Under the pieces are notes generated by a model. That model made no database searches. It was not told the origin of the DNA and saw nothing but the letters and a program-made list of their open reading frames with translations. A DNA stretch of 8,502 nucleotides from Gammaproteobacteria bacterium (GTDB taxonomy: Bacteria > Pseudomonadota > Gammaproteobacteria > SZUA-229): NCBI GenBank assembly GCA_021768055.1, contig JAASSE010000021.1:1-8502 (forward strand). Direction: 5' to 3'. This document shows positions 1-7,112 of the stretch, piece by piece; position 1 is the stretch's first letter; each line of letters starts with the position of its first letter. The translations under genes and the position numbers were made by a program.

Positions 1-2167
1 CGATGGCACCATCAAGGTGCTGGTTGAAGGCGTGCAACGTGCCCGTGTGACAGACCTCAGGGAAGGCGAAGAATTTTTCGTCGCGGGATACGATCTGCTC
101 GAAAATGATGTGAGTGTGAATGAAAAAGAAATCGAAATTCTGTCGCGCTCCATCCTCGGTGTGTTCGATCAATACGTCAAATTAAACAAGAAGGTACCGG
201 CTGAAATACTGACATCATTATCCGGTATTGATGAACCCTCGCGCCTGTCGGATACGATCGCGGCGCATATGTCGCTCAAGCTTGAGGAAAAGCAGAAGAT
301 CCTTGAGATTGTTGATGTGCACGCACGGCTTGAATACCTGATGCGCATGATCGACGCGGAAATCGATTTACTGCAAATCGAAAAACGTATCCGCGGTCGT
401 GTGAAACAGCAGATGGAAAAAAGCCAGCGCGAGTATTATCTGAATGAACAAATGAAAGCCATCCAGAAGGAACTGGGTGAAATGGAAGATGCGCCCAATG
501 AACTCGAGGAACTTGAGCAGCGCATCGAAAAAGCCGGCATGAGCAAGGAGGCCAAGAAGAAAGCAACCAATGAACTGAACAAACTGAAGATGATGTCACC
601 AATGTCTGCAGAAGCGACGGTGGTGCGCAATTACATCGACTGGCTGGCTGACTGTCCGTGGAAGAAAAAATCCAAAATCAGCAATGACCTGAACAAGGCG
701 GAAGAGGTGCTGGATGCGGATCACTACGGGCTGGAGAAAGTTAAAGAACGTATTCTTGAATACCTCGCCGTGCAGCAGCGTGTAAAAAAACTCAAGGGTC
801 CGATCCTGTGCCTGGTTGGACCACCGGGTGTCGGCAAGACCTCGCTGGGACAATCCATCGCACGTGCGACCAATCGCAAATACACGCGCATGGCGCTGGG
901 TGGTGTTCGCGATGAATCAGAAATTCGCGGCCACCGCAGAACCTACATCGGCTCGTTACCGGGCAAGGTGATACAGAACCTGAGCAAGGTGGGTACGCGC
1001 AATCCATTGTTTATGCTGGATGAAATAGACAAGATGGCGATGGATTTTCGTGGCGATCCGGCATCAGCTCTGCTCGAAGTGCTCGATCCGGAACAGAACC
1101 ATACCTTTGCCGACCATTATCTTGAAGTGGATTTCGATTTGTCCGACGTGATGTTTGTGGCAACCGCGAACTCGATGAACATACCGGCACCATTGCTCGA
1201 CCGTATGGAAGTCATTCGCCTGCCGGGATACACCGAGGATGAAAAAGTCGCCATTGCACGCAAGTACCTGTTACCCAAGCAGATGAAAAACAACGGCCTC
1301 AAGGATAATGAGCTGCACGTCAGCGATTCCGCCCTTCATGGCATAGTCCGTCTGTACACGCGCGAGGCAGGTGTGCGCAACCTCGAACGTGAAATCGCAA
1401 AAATCTGCCGCAAAGTGGTCAAGAACACGGTACTTGAACACACTGATAAAACGACCTCGGTAACCGCGCGTAATCTTGAAAAATACCTGGGTGTGCACCG
1501 CTTCCGTTACGGTGAAGCGGAAAGTGATGACCAGGTTGGCCTGGTTAACGGTCTGGCGTGGACCGAAGTCGGCGGTGAGTTGCTTACTATCGAATCAGCG
1601 GTGATGCCGGGCAAGGGCAAGCTGTCATTTACCGGTCAGCTTGGTGATGTCATGCAGGAATCGATCCAGGCGGCCATGACCGTGATGCGTAGCCGTTCGG
1701 CTTCGCTCGGGTTGGCACCTGATTTCCAGGAAGACAAGGATATTCATATTCACGTGCCTGAAGGGGCGACACCCAAGGACGGCCCGAGTGCCGGTATTGG
1801 CATGTGTACCGCCATCGCATCCGTGCTCACCGGAATTCCGGTGAAAGCCAACGTCGCGATGACGGGTGAAATTACCCTGCGTGGTGAGGTGCTGCCGATC
1901 GGCGGGCTCAAAGAGAAACTGCTGGCCGCACACAGGGCGGGAATTAAAACCGTTCTTATTCCGGAAGAAAACAGAAAAGACCTGACCGAAATGCCGAAAA
2001 ATATTCTGGCCAAGCTGGATATCAAACCGGTGCGCTGGATTGATGAAGTGCTCGAGGAGGCATTAACGGAATTACCGACTCCACTTGAAGAAAAGTCGGC
2101 AAGTGGCAGAAAAGAAAGTACTCAGGCAAAGGGAAAAAAGAACAGGGACAGTGTTCGTCATCATTAA
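1..2167 (+). CDS. lon: ATP-dependent serine protease Lon (5' partial)
   Basis: Lon is a cytoplasmic homohexameric AAA+ protease that unfolds and degrades misfolded proteins and short-lived regulators. The reading frame is open from base 2 with no real start: the GTG at 17 aligns inside the N-terminal substrate-binding domain (the segment reading GTIKVLVEG), so about 80-90 residues of a roughly 800-residue protein lie upstream. Visible in order: the rest of the N domain with a charged coiled-coil ([20 protein letters not shown]), Walker A GPPGVGKT at 818-841, Walker B LFMLDEID at 1007-1030, and the C-terminal protease domain. The catalytic Ser is in DGPSAG (codon 1787-1789), and the catalytic Lys lies 43 codons later (1916-1918, second Lys of GGLKEK), the same spacing as Ser679/Lys722 in E. 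coli. The last 25 or so residues form a Lys/Arg-rich tail. No frameshift is seen. In many proteobacteria clpX lies just upstream of lon; that region is outside this window. Confidence 0.98.
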   Translation, partial: DGTIKVLVEGVQRARVTDLREGEEFFVAGYDLLENDVSVNEKEIEILSRSILGVFDQYVKLNKKVPAEILTSLSGIDEPSRLSDTIAAHMSLKLEEKQKILEIVDVHARLEYLMRMIDAEIDLLQIEKRIRGRVKQQMEKSQREYYLNEQMKAIQKELGEMEDAPNELEELEQRIEKAGMSKEAKKKATNELNKLKMMSPMSAEATVVRNYIDWLADCPWKKKSKISNDLNKAEEVLDADHYGLEKVKERILEYLAVQQRVKKLKGPILCLVGPPGVGKTSLGQSIARATNRKYTRMALGGVRDESEIRGHRRTYIGSLPGKVIQNLSKVGTRNPLFMLDEIDKMAMDFRGDPASALLEVLDPEQNHTFADHYLEVDFDLSDVMFVATANSMNIPAPLLDRMEVIRLPGYTEDEKVAIARKYLLPKQMKNNGLKDNELHVSDSALHGIVRLYTREAGVRNLEREIAKICRKVVKNTVLEHTDKTTSVTARNLEKYLGVHRFRYGEAESDDQVGLVNGLAWTEVGGELLTIESAVMPGKGKLSFTGQLGDVMQESIQAAMTVMRSRSASLGLAPDFQEDKDIHIHVPEGATPKDGPSAGIGMCTAIASVLTGIPVKANVAMTGEITLRGEVLPIGGLKEKLLAAHRAGIKTVLIPEENRKDLTEMPKNILAKLDIKPVRWIDEVLEEALTELPTPLEEKSASGRKESTQAKGKKNRDSVRHH

Positions 2168-2188
2168 ATAAAATTAGTATTAAGTAAT

Positions 2189-2226
2189 AAACACATGCAA
2201 CTGATCACTCGGTTGCATGTGTTTTT
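2189..2226 (+). terminator. intrinsic terminator of lon
   Basis: A 13-base arm at 2189-2201 (AAACACATGCAAC) is the exact reverse complement of 2212-2224, with a 10-base loop, and the 3' arm runs into a T-rich end at 2222-2226. It begins 21 bases after the lon stop. The A/T-rich base of the stem means it could partly work in both directions, but no gene converges on it from the right. Confidence 0.9.
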
Positions 2227-2281
2227 GTATATATGACTTGACTTTTAGCCCTAAATACGCGGGTTTTTTTAAATCTAGTCG

Positions 2282-2311
2282 TTGACACGGCTTGCTGCAG
2301 GCTGGTATAAA
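2282..2311 (+). promoter_or_regulatory. sigma70 promoter of hupB
   Basis: A perfect -35 box TTGACA (2282-2287) is followed, after an 18-base spacer, by TATAAA (2306-2311). Transcription would start near 2318 and leave an A/T-rich leader of about 115 bases before hupB. A T-run at 2264-2270 lies just upstream, where an UP element would be. This is the best promoter in the window and fits an abundant nucleoid protein. The 267-base gap between lon and hupB otherwise holds only the lon terminator and this leader. Confidence 0.75.
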
Positions 2312-2434
2312 AACATGGCCTTATACGTCTACAGAGATTTCACTGCCTGTTTGTCTTGTCAAGGATCTAATAATAATAACTGTAGAGTAAGAATTTATAA
2401 CAATTTTAAACAAAACCTCATGGGAATCTAATCA

Positions 2435-2707
2435 ATGAATAAATCAGAACTGATTGATGCTGTTGCTGGTGCAGCAGATTTATCTAAAGCCGACTCTGCA
2501 CGTGCGCTTGATGCAGTTATTAGTACAATCTCAAGTGCACTGAAATCAGGTGACCAGGTGAGCGTTGTAGGCTTTGGAACTTTCTTGGTTCGCAAGCGTG
2601 CTGCACGGACTGGCCGCAACCCCCAAACTGGAGCTGAAATCCAGATCGCAGCTGCAAATGTCCCTGCGTTCAAGCCTGGCAAAGCGCTGAAAGATACCGT
2701 AAACTAG
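2435..2707 (+). CDS. hupB: DNA-binding protein HU-beta
   Basis: HU is a small dimeric histone-like protein that bends and compacts DNA without strong sequence specificity. The 90-residue length is exactly that of HU-beta. The N-terminal helices begin [19 protein letters not shown]. The core carries the GFGTF turn (residues 48-52), and the flexible arm reads [12 protein letters not shown], with the Asn-Pro pair that intercalates into DNA; the protein ends in the family's [12 protein letters not shown]. The start at 2435 has only a weak ribosome site (GGGA, 2422-2425). Codon choice favours GCA/GCT and GTT more than in lon, as expected for a highly expressed gene. It lies directly after lon, as in E. 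coli and Pseudomonas, but has its own promoter. No terminator separates it from the tRNA genes that begin 16 bases after its stop. Confidence 0.97.
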   Translation: MNKSELIDAVAGAADLSKADSARALDAVISTISSALKSGDQVSVVGFGTFLVRKRAARTGRNPQTGAEIQIAAANVPAFKPGKALKDTVN

Positions 2708-2720
2708 CGCGCTCTTTCAG
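2687..2720 (+). other. inverted repeat across the hupB stop codon
   Basis: CTGAAAGA at 2687-2694 is the exact reverse complement of 2713-2720, with an 18-base loop that contains the hupB stop. The loop's right edge overlaps a small self-complementary stretch, AGCGCGCT (2706-2713). There is no following T-run, so this is not a normal terminator. It sits 3 bases before tRNA-Val and could be a processing or stability element in a hupB-tRNA transcript. The pairing is seen in the sequence; the role is inference. Confidence 0.4.
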
Positions 2721-2723
2721 TAG

Positions 2724-2799
2724 GGGTGCTTAGCTCAGCTGGTAGAGCGTCGCCCTTACAAGGCGAATGTCGGGGGTTCGACTCCCTCAGCACCCACCA
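2724..2799 (+). tRNA. tRNA-Val (anticodon UAC)
   Basis: A 76-base cloverleaf. The 7-base acceptor stem GGGTGCT (2724-2730) pairs with AGCACCC (2789-2795), followed by discriminator A and an encoded CCA (2797-2799). The D-arm contains AGCTCAGCTGGTAGAGC. The anticodon stem TCGCC/GGCGA encloses loop CTTACAA with anticodon TAC at 2757-2759. The T-arm reads GGGGGTTCGACTCCC. It closely resembles the valine tRNA with anticodon UAC of enteric bacteria. It is probably co-transcribed with tRNA-Asp, 5 bases downstream, and possibly with hupB upstream. Confidence 0.97.
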
Positions 2800-2804
2800 G
2801 CTAT

Positions 2805-2881
2805 GGAGCGGTAGTTCAGCTGGTTAGAATACCGGCCTGTCACGCCGGGGGTCGCGGGTTCGAGTCCCGTCCGCTCCGCCA
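2805..2881 (+). tRNA. tRNA-Asp (anticodon GUC)
   Basis: A 77-base cloverleaf. The acceptor stem GGAGCGG (2805-2811) pairs with CCGCTCC (2871-2877), then discriminator G and encoded CCA (2879-2881). The anticodon stem CCGGC/GCCGG encloses CTGTCAC, with anticodon GTC at 2839-2841. The T-arm is CGGGTTCGAGTCCCG. The G discriminator is the identity base expected for aspartate tRNA. Only 5 bases separate it from tRNA-Val, so the two must mature from one precursor. Confidence 0.97.
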
Positions 2882-2894
2882 CTCATTTTTCATA

Positions 2895-2950
2895 CAGCAA
2901 ACCACAGACGGACTTTCGTATCAACGAGGACCCGTCTGTGGTTTCTGCTG
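2895..2950 (+). terminator. long stem-loop after tRNA-Asp, terminator-like but without a T-run
   Basis: AAACCACAGACGG (2899-2911) pairs perfectly with 2932-2944. CAGC (2895-2898) can extend the stem with GCTG (2947-2950) across a 2-base bulge. The loop is 20 bases (2912-2931). The position, 13 bases after the tRNA-Asp CCA and before the next promoter, is where the hupB-tRNA unit should end. However, the 3' arm is followed by TGTGGC rather than a T-run, so it may act as a 3' processing or stability hairpin, or need help to terminate. Confidence 0.55.
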
Positions 2951-2970
2951 TGTGGCACTCTCTGTATAAT
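2942..2970 (+). promoter_or_regulatory. probable ppiD promoter
   Basis: A perfect -10 box TATAAT stands at 2965-2970, inside CTGTATAATCCG. The only -35 candidate at 17 bases is the poor TTTCTG at 2942-2947, which lies in the 3' arm of the preceding stem-loop. The start would be near 2977, leaving a leader of about 30 bases. The same 12 bases recur in front of fabI. The -10 is seen directly; use for ppiD is inferred from position. Confidence 0.55.
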
Positions 2971-3007
2971 CCGGTTCTTAATTTACTAGTGTAGAGCTGT
3001 TCGAATC

Positions 3008-4894
3008 ATGCTACAGGCAATCAACGATCGTATTAAAGGCTGGTTAGGCGCAATAGTCATTGTGCTGATTACTATCCCGTTCGCATTCTGGGGAATTGAA
3101 TCCTATCTTGGTGGCGGCAAGGATTTTGCCGCAATCATCGATGGTGAGGAAATTCCCGTACACCAGTTTGAAAACGCCTATTCCAATCAACTGGCAAAGT
3201 TGAACAAACAGTATGGTGAAAACCTCCCGCTGAGCCATGCCCAGATCAAATCACAGGTCATGGACCAGTTGATCAATACCCGTGTGCTCGAAGCCAGTAG
3301 TTATGCTTCAGGTTACAGAATTTCCGATGCAAGCCTGAAAAAAGGCGTGGCTGAAATCTTCACCAGGGAAGGGAAGTTCGATCGTGAATATTTCGAGAAT
3401 TATCTCAGGTACAGCGGCATGACGGTAAGCCAGTATGAATCCGCCTTGCGTAATGAGATGCTTATTCTGCAAAAACAGAATGGGCTGTTTTCATCTTCAA
3501 TTATCACGGATAAGGAAGCACGAAAGCTGGCTGCACTTGAACAGCAAACACGTGAGATCAGCCTGATTCGTTATAAGCTCGACACTAATTCGCCCGATAT
3601 AAACATAACCGAAGAAGATATTGAGGCGTATTACCAGAGCAACGCATCACGGTACATGACGCCTGAGCGAGTCAGTGTCGAGTATGTAGAACTCACCAGC
3701 GACAGCCTGGTAGAGGATATTGAGCTCGATGAAGAGCGCTTGCAGGCAATGTATGATGAATACCGGCAAAGTATTCTAAAAAACGAGGAGCGCAAAGCAC
3801 GCCACATACTGTTACAAACCGGCGAATCCAAGGACAAGCAGAAAGATGTTGTCATGCTACGCATCAGGGAGCTGCAACAGAAACTCGACAACGGTGCTTC
3901 ATTCGAGGAGCTGGCACGTGAATATTCAGAAGATGTGGGATCAGCGAAGCAGGGCGGAGACCTTGATTGGGTTTCTGCAGGACAGATGGTGAAGCCGTTT
4001 GAGGACGCGCTGTTCAGTTTGAACAAGGGCGAAATCAGCGACGTGGTTGAAACCCGGTTTGGCCTACACCTGATCAAGCTGGAAGATGTGCGCGCAGGAG
4101 AAATAAAGACGTACGCAGAAAAACGTGACGAGTTTGCCGGTGAACTGCAGCAGGAGATCATCAGCGGCCTTTTTTACGATGCTTCTGAAACCATGGCAAT
4201 TGCAGCTTACGAGAATCCCGACAGTCTCGATGCAGTGGTCGATGCGATCAGCATGCCGCCCATTAAAACAGAAATGTTCACCCGTGCGGATGGTGCGGGG
4301 CTGGCATCGAATGATAAATTTCGTGCCGCCGCATTTTCGTCAGCGGTATTACAGGATGGTCTGAACTCTGATGTTATCGAGATTACTCCTGAACATGTCG
4401 TTGTATTGCGCTTGCTCAAGCACGAACCAGCCAGTCCCCTGCCACTGGAGCGGGTCAGGGATAGAATAGAAAGCGATCTGAAGTCTGTGGCTGCTGTGGA
4501 CAAGGCAATGGCTGATGCGATTGATGCAAAAAACAGGATTGCCGGGGGTGCTTCACCAGAGAGCGTCATTAGCGGCGATCAAACGATTGAAAAGCCCGCA
4601 GCATTTACCCGGCAGGACGCTGTTAAGATGGACCCGTTCATCGGCAGGGCGGCTTTTCTGATGCCCCATCCGCAAAACGGTCAACCTTCAGTGCAGGAAG
4701 TGAATACGCAAACAGGCGATATTGCTGTAATTGTGCTGAATAAAGTCAATACACCTGCTGATGTTACGCAGGAGCAGATTGACGCAGTAAAACAACAGCG
4801 CCGTGCCGATATCGCAACGGATGAATTCTCTTATGCGCTATCAACGATACGAAGTGCAGCCGATATTGAGAAAAATACAAGCCTGCTGCAATAA
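3008..4894 (+). CDS. ppiD: periplasmic folding chaperone PpiD (parvulin family, membrane-anchored)
   Basis: PpiD is an inner-membrane protein with its bulk in the periplasm. It associates with the SecYEG translocon and helps newly exported proteins fold. The 628 residues match the family length (623 in E. coli). The short cytoplasmic start MLQAINDRIKGWL leads into one membrane helix (about residues 12-32, rich in I, V, L, then PFAFWGI). Next come a SurA-like N-terminal chaperone region (about 40-250), a parvulin domain (about 264-360), and a C-terminal chaperone lobe. The parvulin domain shows ARHILL (His266), QGGDLDW (315-321), Phe331 and FGLHLIKL (His354). The start has only a weak ribosome site (AGAG, 2993-2996), but the N-terminus aligns with the family. 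It lies downstream of hupB as in E. coli, here with two tRNA genes between. Confidence 0.95.
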   Translation: MLQAINDRIKGWLGAIVIVLITIPFAFWGIESYLGGGKDFAAIIDGEEIPVHQFENAYSNQLAKLNKQYGENLPLSHAQIKSQVMDQLINTRVLEASSYASGYRISDASLKKGVAEIFTREGKFDREYFENYLRYSGMTVSQYESALRNEMLILQKQNGLFSSSIITDKEARKLAALEQQTREISLIRYKLDTNSPDINITEEDIEAYYQSNASRYMTPERVSVEYVELTSDSLVEDIELDEERLQAMYDEYRQSILKNEERKARHILLQTGESKDKQKDVVMLRIRELQQKLDNGASFEELAREYSEDVGSAKQGGDLDWVSAGQMVKPFEDALFSLNKGEISDVVETRFGLHLIKLEDVRAGEIKTYAEKRDEFAGELQQEIISGLFYDASETMAIAAYENPDSLDAVVDAISMPPIKTEMFTRADGAGLASNDKFRAAAFSSAVLQDGLNSDVIEITPEHVVVLRLLKHEPASPLPLERVRDRIESDLKSVAAVDKAMADAIDAKNRIAGGASPESVISGDQTIEKPAAFTRQDAVKMDPFIGRAAFLMPHPQNGQPSVQEVNTQTGDIAVIVLNKVNTPADVTQEQIDAVKQQRRADIATDEFSYALSTIRSAADIEKNTSLLQ

Positions 4895-4921
4895 CATGTT
4901 GTCAATTCTTCGGGGACGACA

Positions 4922-6193
4922 ATGAATATTTTCAGGCTCGCCCTGCATTGGCAGATATTTATTGCATTAATACTCGCGGTAGTGGTGGGTGTGCTGTTCG
5001 ATGCCAGCACGACATTCCTTGGCGTCTCTATTTATTCTGTCTTTACGTTTGTCGGCACGCTGTTTCTTAATGCGCTGAAAATGCTGATCGTGCCGCTGAT
5101 CATGTCATCCATTATTGTGGGCATGATGGAGATCCAGCCTGACACCCTGGGCAGGCTGGGTTATAAGACTCTGATCTATTACGCACTGTCCAGCCTTGTC
5201 GCCATCCTGATTGGCCTGGCGATTGTCAACATGTTGCAGCCCGGTATTGCTGACGGCGAGCCCGTGAAGGAGCTGGTCGGCCTGTCTGCTGACACCGGTG
5301 AGGTACTCGAACGTGTTGAAGACAGGGGTACCAGCGACCTGGCTGAAGTATTCATCCGCATGGTGCCGGCCAACGTAGTTACTGCTGCTGCGGAAGGGCA
5401 AATGCTGGGGCTGATCTTCTTCAGCCTGTTATTCGGCTTTTTTATATCGCGTGTCAAAGGCCAGCCCGGGGAAACGCTGAAGAATTTCTGGAAAGCGGTG
5501 CTCGATGTGATGATGCAGATGACCGAATGGGTCATGTTGTTTGCACCCATCGGCGTGTTTGCACTGGTCGCCAAGGTGCTGATCGTATCAGGCCTCGATG
5601 CGTTCAGGCCGTTGGCTGTTTTCTTTGTCACTGTGCTGGCCGCACTGCTGCTGCACCTGCTGCTGGTCATGCCCGTGGTGCTGAAGTTTGTCGCGCGCGT
5701 CAATCCGCGGGCGCATTTCAGGGCGATGATGCCGGCCCTGCTGACGGCATTTTCAACCAGCTCATCATCGGCAACCCTGCCGGTAACCATTGACTGTGTG
5801 GAAACCCGTGCCGGCGTTACCAACCGGGTCAGTGGCTTCACTCTGCCACTGGGTGCCACCGTGAACATGGATGGAACTGCGCTGTATGAATGTGTCGCGG
5901 CCATGTTCATCGCCCAGGCTTACGGACTTGAACTGGGCTTCGTCACGCAATTTACCATTGTGTTGATCGCGTTGCTGACATCGATCGGGGTGGCGGGTAT
6001 TCCCTCGGCCAGCCTGGTGGCGATAACCATCATCCTTGCGGCGATAGGCCTGCCGGCAGAGGCCATCGGCATGATTCTCGTGGTCGACCGGGTGCTGGAC
6101 ATGTGCCGCACGGCGGTGAACGTGTTCAGTGACTCCGTCGCCGCGGTCACCATAGCTCGCCTGGAGGGCGAGGAGACGAAGTTGGCAGCCTAG
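4922..6193 (+). CDS. dicarboxylate/amino acid:cation symporter, probably glutamate/aspartate type
   Basis: This is a secondary transporter of the DAACS/SLC1 family (GltP, GltT, DctA, eukaryotic EAATs). It resides in the inner membrane and couples uptake of acidic amino acids or C4-dicarboxylates to Na+ or H+. The 423 residues suit eight transmembrane helices and two re-entrant hairpins. Signature elements are the Ser-rich first hairpin SSSSATLP (residue 280 on; 5759-5782), the NMDGT cation site in TM7 (315-319; 5864-5878), the second hairpin [10 protein letters not shown], and TM8 DMCRTAVNV (from residue 393; 6098 on). The Asp and Arg of the DMCRT segment match the Glt-type residues that bind the substrate amino group and side-chain carboxylate, favouring Asp/Glu over plain dicarboxylates (inference). 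The ribosome site GGGGA (4912-4916) is good. Only 27 bases separate it from ppiD, with no terminator, so read-through is likely. A gltP/gltT-like name would be a guess. Confidence 0.9.
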   Translation: MNIFRLALHWQIFIALILAVVVGVLFDASTTFLGVSIYSVFTFVGTLFLNALKMLIVPLIMSSIIVGMMEIQPDTLGRLGYKTLIYYALSSLVAILIGLAIVNMLQPGIADGEPVKELVGLSADTGEVLERVEDRGTSDLAEVFIRMVPANVVTAAAEGQMLGLIFFSLLFGFFISRVKGQPGETLKNFWKAVLDVMMQMTEWVMLFAPIGVFALVAKVLIVSGLDAFRPLAVFFVTVLAALLLHLLLVMPVVLKFVARVNPRAHFRAMMPALLTAFSTSSSSATLPVTIDCVETRAGVTNRVSGFTLPLGATVNMDGTALYECVAAMFIAQAYGLELGFVTQFTIVLIALLTSIGVAGIPSASLVAITIILAAIGLPAEAIGMILVVDRVLDMCRTAVNVFSDSVAAVTIARLEGEETKLAA

Positions 6194-6258
6194 AGTTGTA
6201 GGTTTCTAGTTGTAAGTTTCAAGTTACTAGTTTTACTTACAACTTTTAACTTAGAACT
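6194..6258. repeat. degenerate 7-base repeat array forming an imperfect palindrome
   Basis: Starting directly after the symporter stop, six 7-base units read AGTTGTA, GGTTTCT, AGTTGTA, AGTTTCA, AGTTACT, AGTTTTA (6194-6235). From the other end, on the minus strand, come AGTTCTA, AGTTAAA, AGTTGTA (6258 back to 6238). As a whole, 6194-6217 and 6235-6258 form an inverted repeat matching at 19 of 24 positions around a 17-base centre, with a perfect 10-base core (6208-6217 against 6235-6244). It fills the entire gap between the convergent symporter and fabI and overlaps the fabI stop by 2 bases. A transcript from either strand could fold, so it may act as a bidirectional terminator. Confidence 0.75.
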
Positions 6259-7051
6259 ATTCTTTTGAATTGCCCATCAGGCCGGCAGTATGATAGCCGG
6301 CATCCACATAAACCACTTCACCGGTAATGCCGCTGGCCATATCTGAACATAGAAACGCCGCTGTGTCGCCGACTTCCTCAATGGTGACATTTCTGTGTAG
6401 CGGGGCACTTTGTTCGACATGATCCAGAATCTTGTTGAAACCCGAGATGCCTTTGGCTGCGAGTGTTTTGATCGGGCCGGCTGAAATAGCATTAACACGA
6501 ATGCCTTCAGGTCCAAGAGAGTGCGCGAGGTAGCGCACATTAGCTTCAAGGCTGGCCTTTGCCAGTCCCATCACGTTATAGCCGGGGAATGCGCGCACTG
6601 CACCGAGATAGCTCAGGGTCAGAATAGCGGCATCGTCACGGTTTTGCATCATATGGCGGCCGGCCTTGGCGATCGCCGCCAGTGAATAGGAACTGATATC
6701 GTGAGCCTGGTTAAAGCCATCGCGGTTAAGATTGTCCAGGTAATCACCCTCGAGCATTTCCTTGGGTGCGAATGCAACGGAATGAATGATGATATCCAGT
6801 GATTCCCAGAAATCATCCAGGTGTTCGAAAACAGCCTCAATTTCATCGTCATTTTCTACATCGCAGGGGATGACGATATCTGAATCGCATTCGCCGGCAA
6901 GTTTCTCGACGCGCTCACGCAAGCGTTCTCCCATGTAGGTAAAGGCGAGGTCTGCACCTTCGCGATGCATGGCCTTGGCAATACCCCATGCGATTGATCG
7001 ATTGCTTGCCACACCGAAAATAAGTGCGCGCTTGCCATTCATGAAGCCCAT
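6257..7051 (-). CDS. fabI: enoyl-[acyl-carrier-protein] reductase, NADH-dependent, FabI type
   Basis: FabI catalyses the last step of each fatty-acid elongation cycle, reducing trans-2-enoyl-ACP with NADH in the cytoplasm, and is the target of triclosan. The 264 residues agree with E. coli FabI (262). Features: the modified dinucleotide-binding loop [13 protein letters not shown] (residues 13-25), CDV (63-65), HSVAFAP (90-96), and the FabI-type active site with Tyr148, Tyr158 and Lys165 in [20 protein letters not shown] (Y-x6-K spacing). Further on come AGPIKTLAA and the C-terminal [10 protein letters not shown]. The start is set at 7051 (MGFMNGKR), because GGGGAG lies 7 bases before it and the family begins MGF. 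A longer frame beginning with TTG at 7066 would place its start inside that ribosome site. It is convergent with the symporter and divergent from yejA. Confidence 0.96.
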   Translation of the reverse strand: MGFMNGKRALIFGVASNRSIAWGIAKAMHREGADLAFTYMGERLRERVEKLAGECDSDIVIPCDVENDDEIEAVFEHLDDFWESLDIIIHSVAFAPKEMLEGDYLDNLNRDGFNQAHDISSYSLAAIAKAGRHMMQNRDDAAILTLSYLGAVRAFPGYNVMGLAKASLEANVRYLAHSLGPEGIRVNAISAGPIKTLAAKGISGFNKILDHVEQSAPLHRNVTIEEVGDTAAFLCSDMASGITGEVVYVDAGYHTAGLMGNSKE

Positions 7052-7058
7052 AAACTTA

Positions 7059-7064
7059 CTCCCC
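7059..7064 (-). promoter_or_regulatory. ribosome binding site of fabI
   Basis: On the minus strand GGGGAG is followed by 7 bases and then ATG (7051). This strong site decides the fabI start against the in-frame TTG at 7066, whose last base is the first G of the site. Confidence 0.85.
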
Positions 7065-7090
7065 AATTAAAAGTGCTGTAAACTTGGACG

Positions 7091-7104
7091 GCCTAATGTT
7101 AGGC
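7091..7104. promoter_or_regulatory. perfect palindrome, candidate operator between fabI and yejA
   Basis: GCCTAA (7091-7096) and TTAGGC (7099-7104) are exact reverse complements around TG. The site covers the predicted fabI start point and lies in the -35/-10 spacer of the candidate yejA promoter, the classic place for a repressor to act on both genes. I do not recognise it as a FadR or FabR site. It might instead be a small hairpin in the fabI leader RNA. Confidence 0.45.
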
Positions 7105-7106
7105 GG

Positions 7107-7112
7107 ATTATA
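7107..7112 (-). promoter_or_regulatory. -10 box of the fabI promoter
   Basis: On the minus strand this is TATAAT, inside CTGTATAATCCG. No good -35 lies at the usual distance (ATTTAT at 7130-7135 with a 17-base spacer is the closest). Transcription would start near 7100 and give a leader of about 50 bases containing the palindrome at 7091-7104. Confidence 0.6.

Noticed and set aside
2090..2167. Lys/Arg-rich C-terminus of Lon as a frameshifted or fused tail
   Set aside because: The tail follows the end of the protease domain without a frame break, and Lon C-termini vary in length and charge.
2238..2243. TTGACT as a -35 box upstream of the hupB promoter
   Set aside because: No -10-like hexamer at 16-18 bases downstream; the TTGACA at 2282 has a proper partner.
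2247..2270. Second terminator between lon and hupB (weak hairpin followed by seven T)
   Set aside because: The stem is only about five pairs with one G-T wobble; the T-run is more likely upstream promoter DNA.
2724..2881. tRNA genes as an integration site for a genomic island
   Set aside because: No integrase gene and no repeated 3' tRNA end are seen nearby; the flanking genes are the usual housekeeping neighbours.
3631..4161. Open frame of 176 codons on the minus strand
   Set aside because: Antisense to the ppiD parvulin region; serine-rich shadow with no motif or ribosome site support.
5179..5910. Long open frame of 243 codons on the minus strand
   Set aside because: It lies wholly antisense to the symporter, whose membrane segments and motifs are clear. 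The Ser/Thr-rich composition with no recognisable domain is typical of a shadow frame.
6259..7066. fabI starting at TTG 7066
   Set aside because: That start overlaps the strong GGGGAG ribosome site and adds five residues not found in FabI proteins; ATG 7051 fits both spacing and family.
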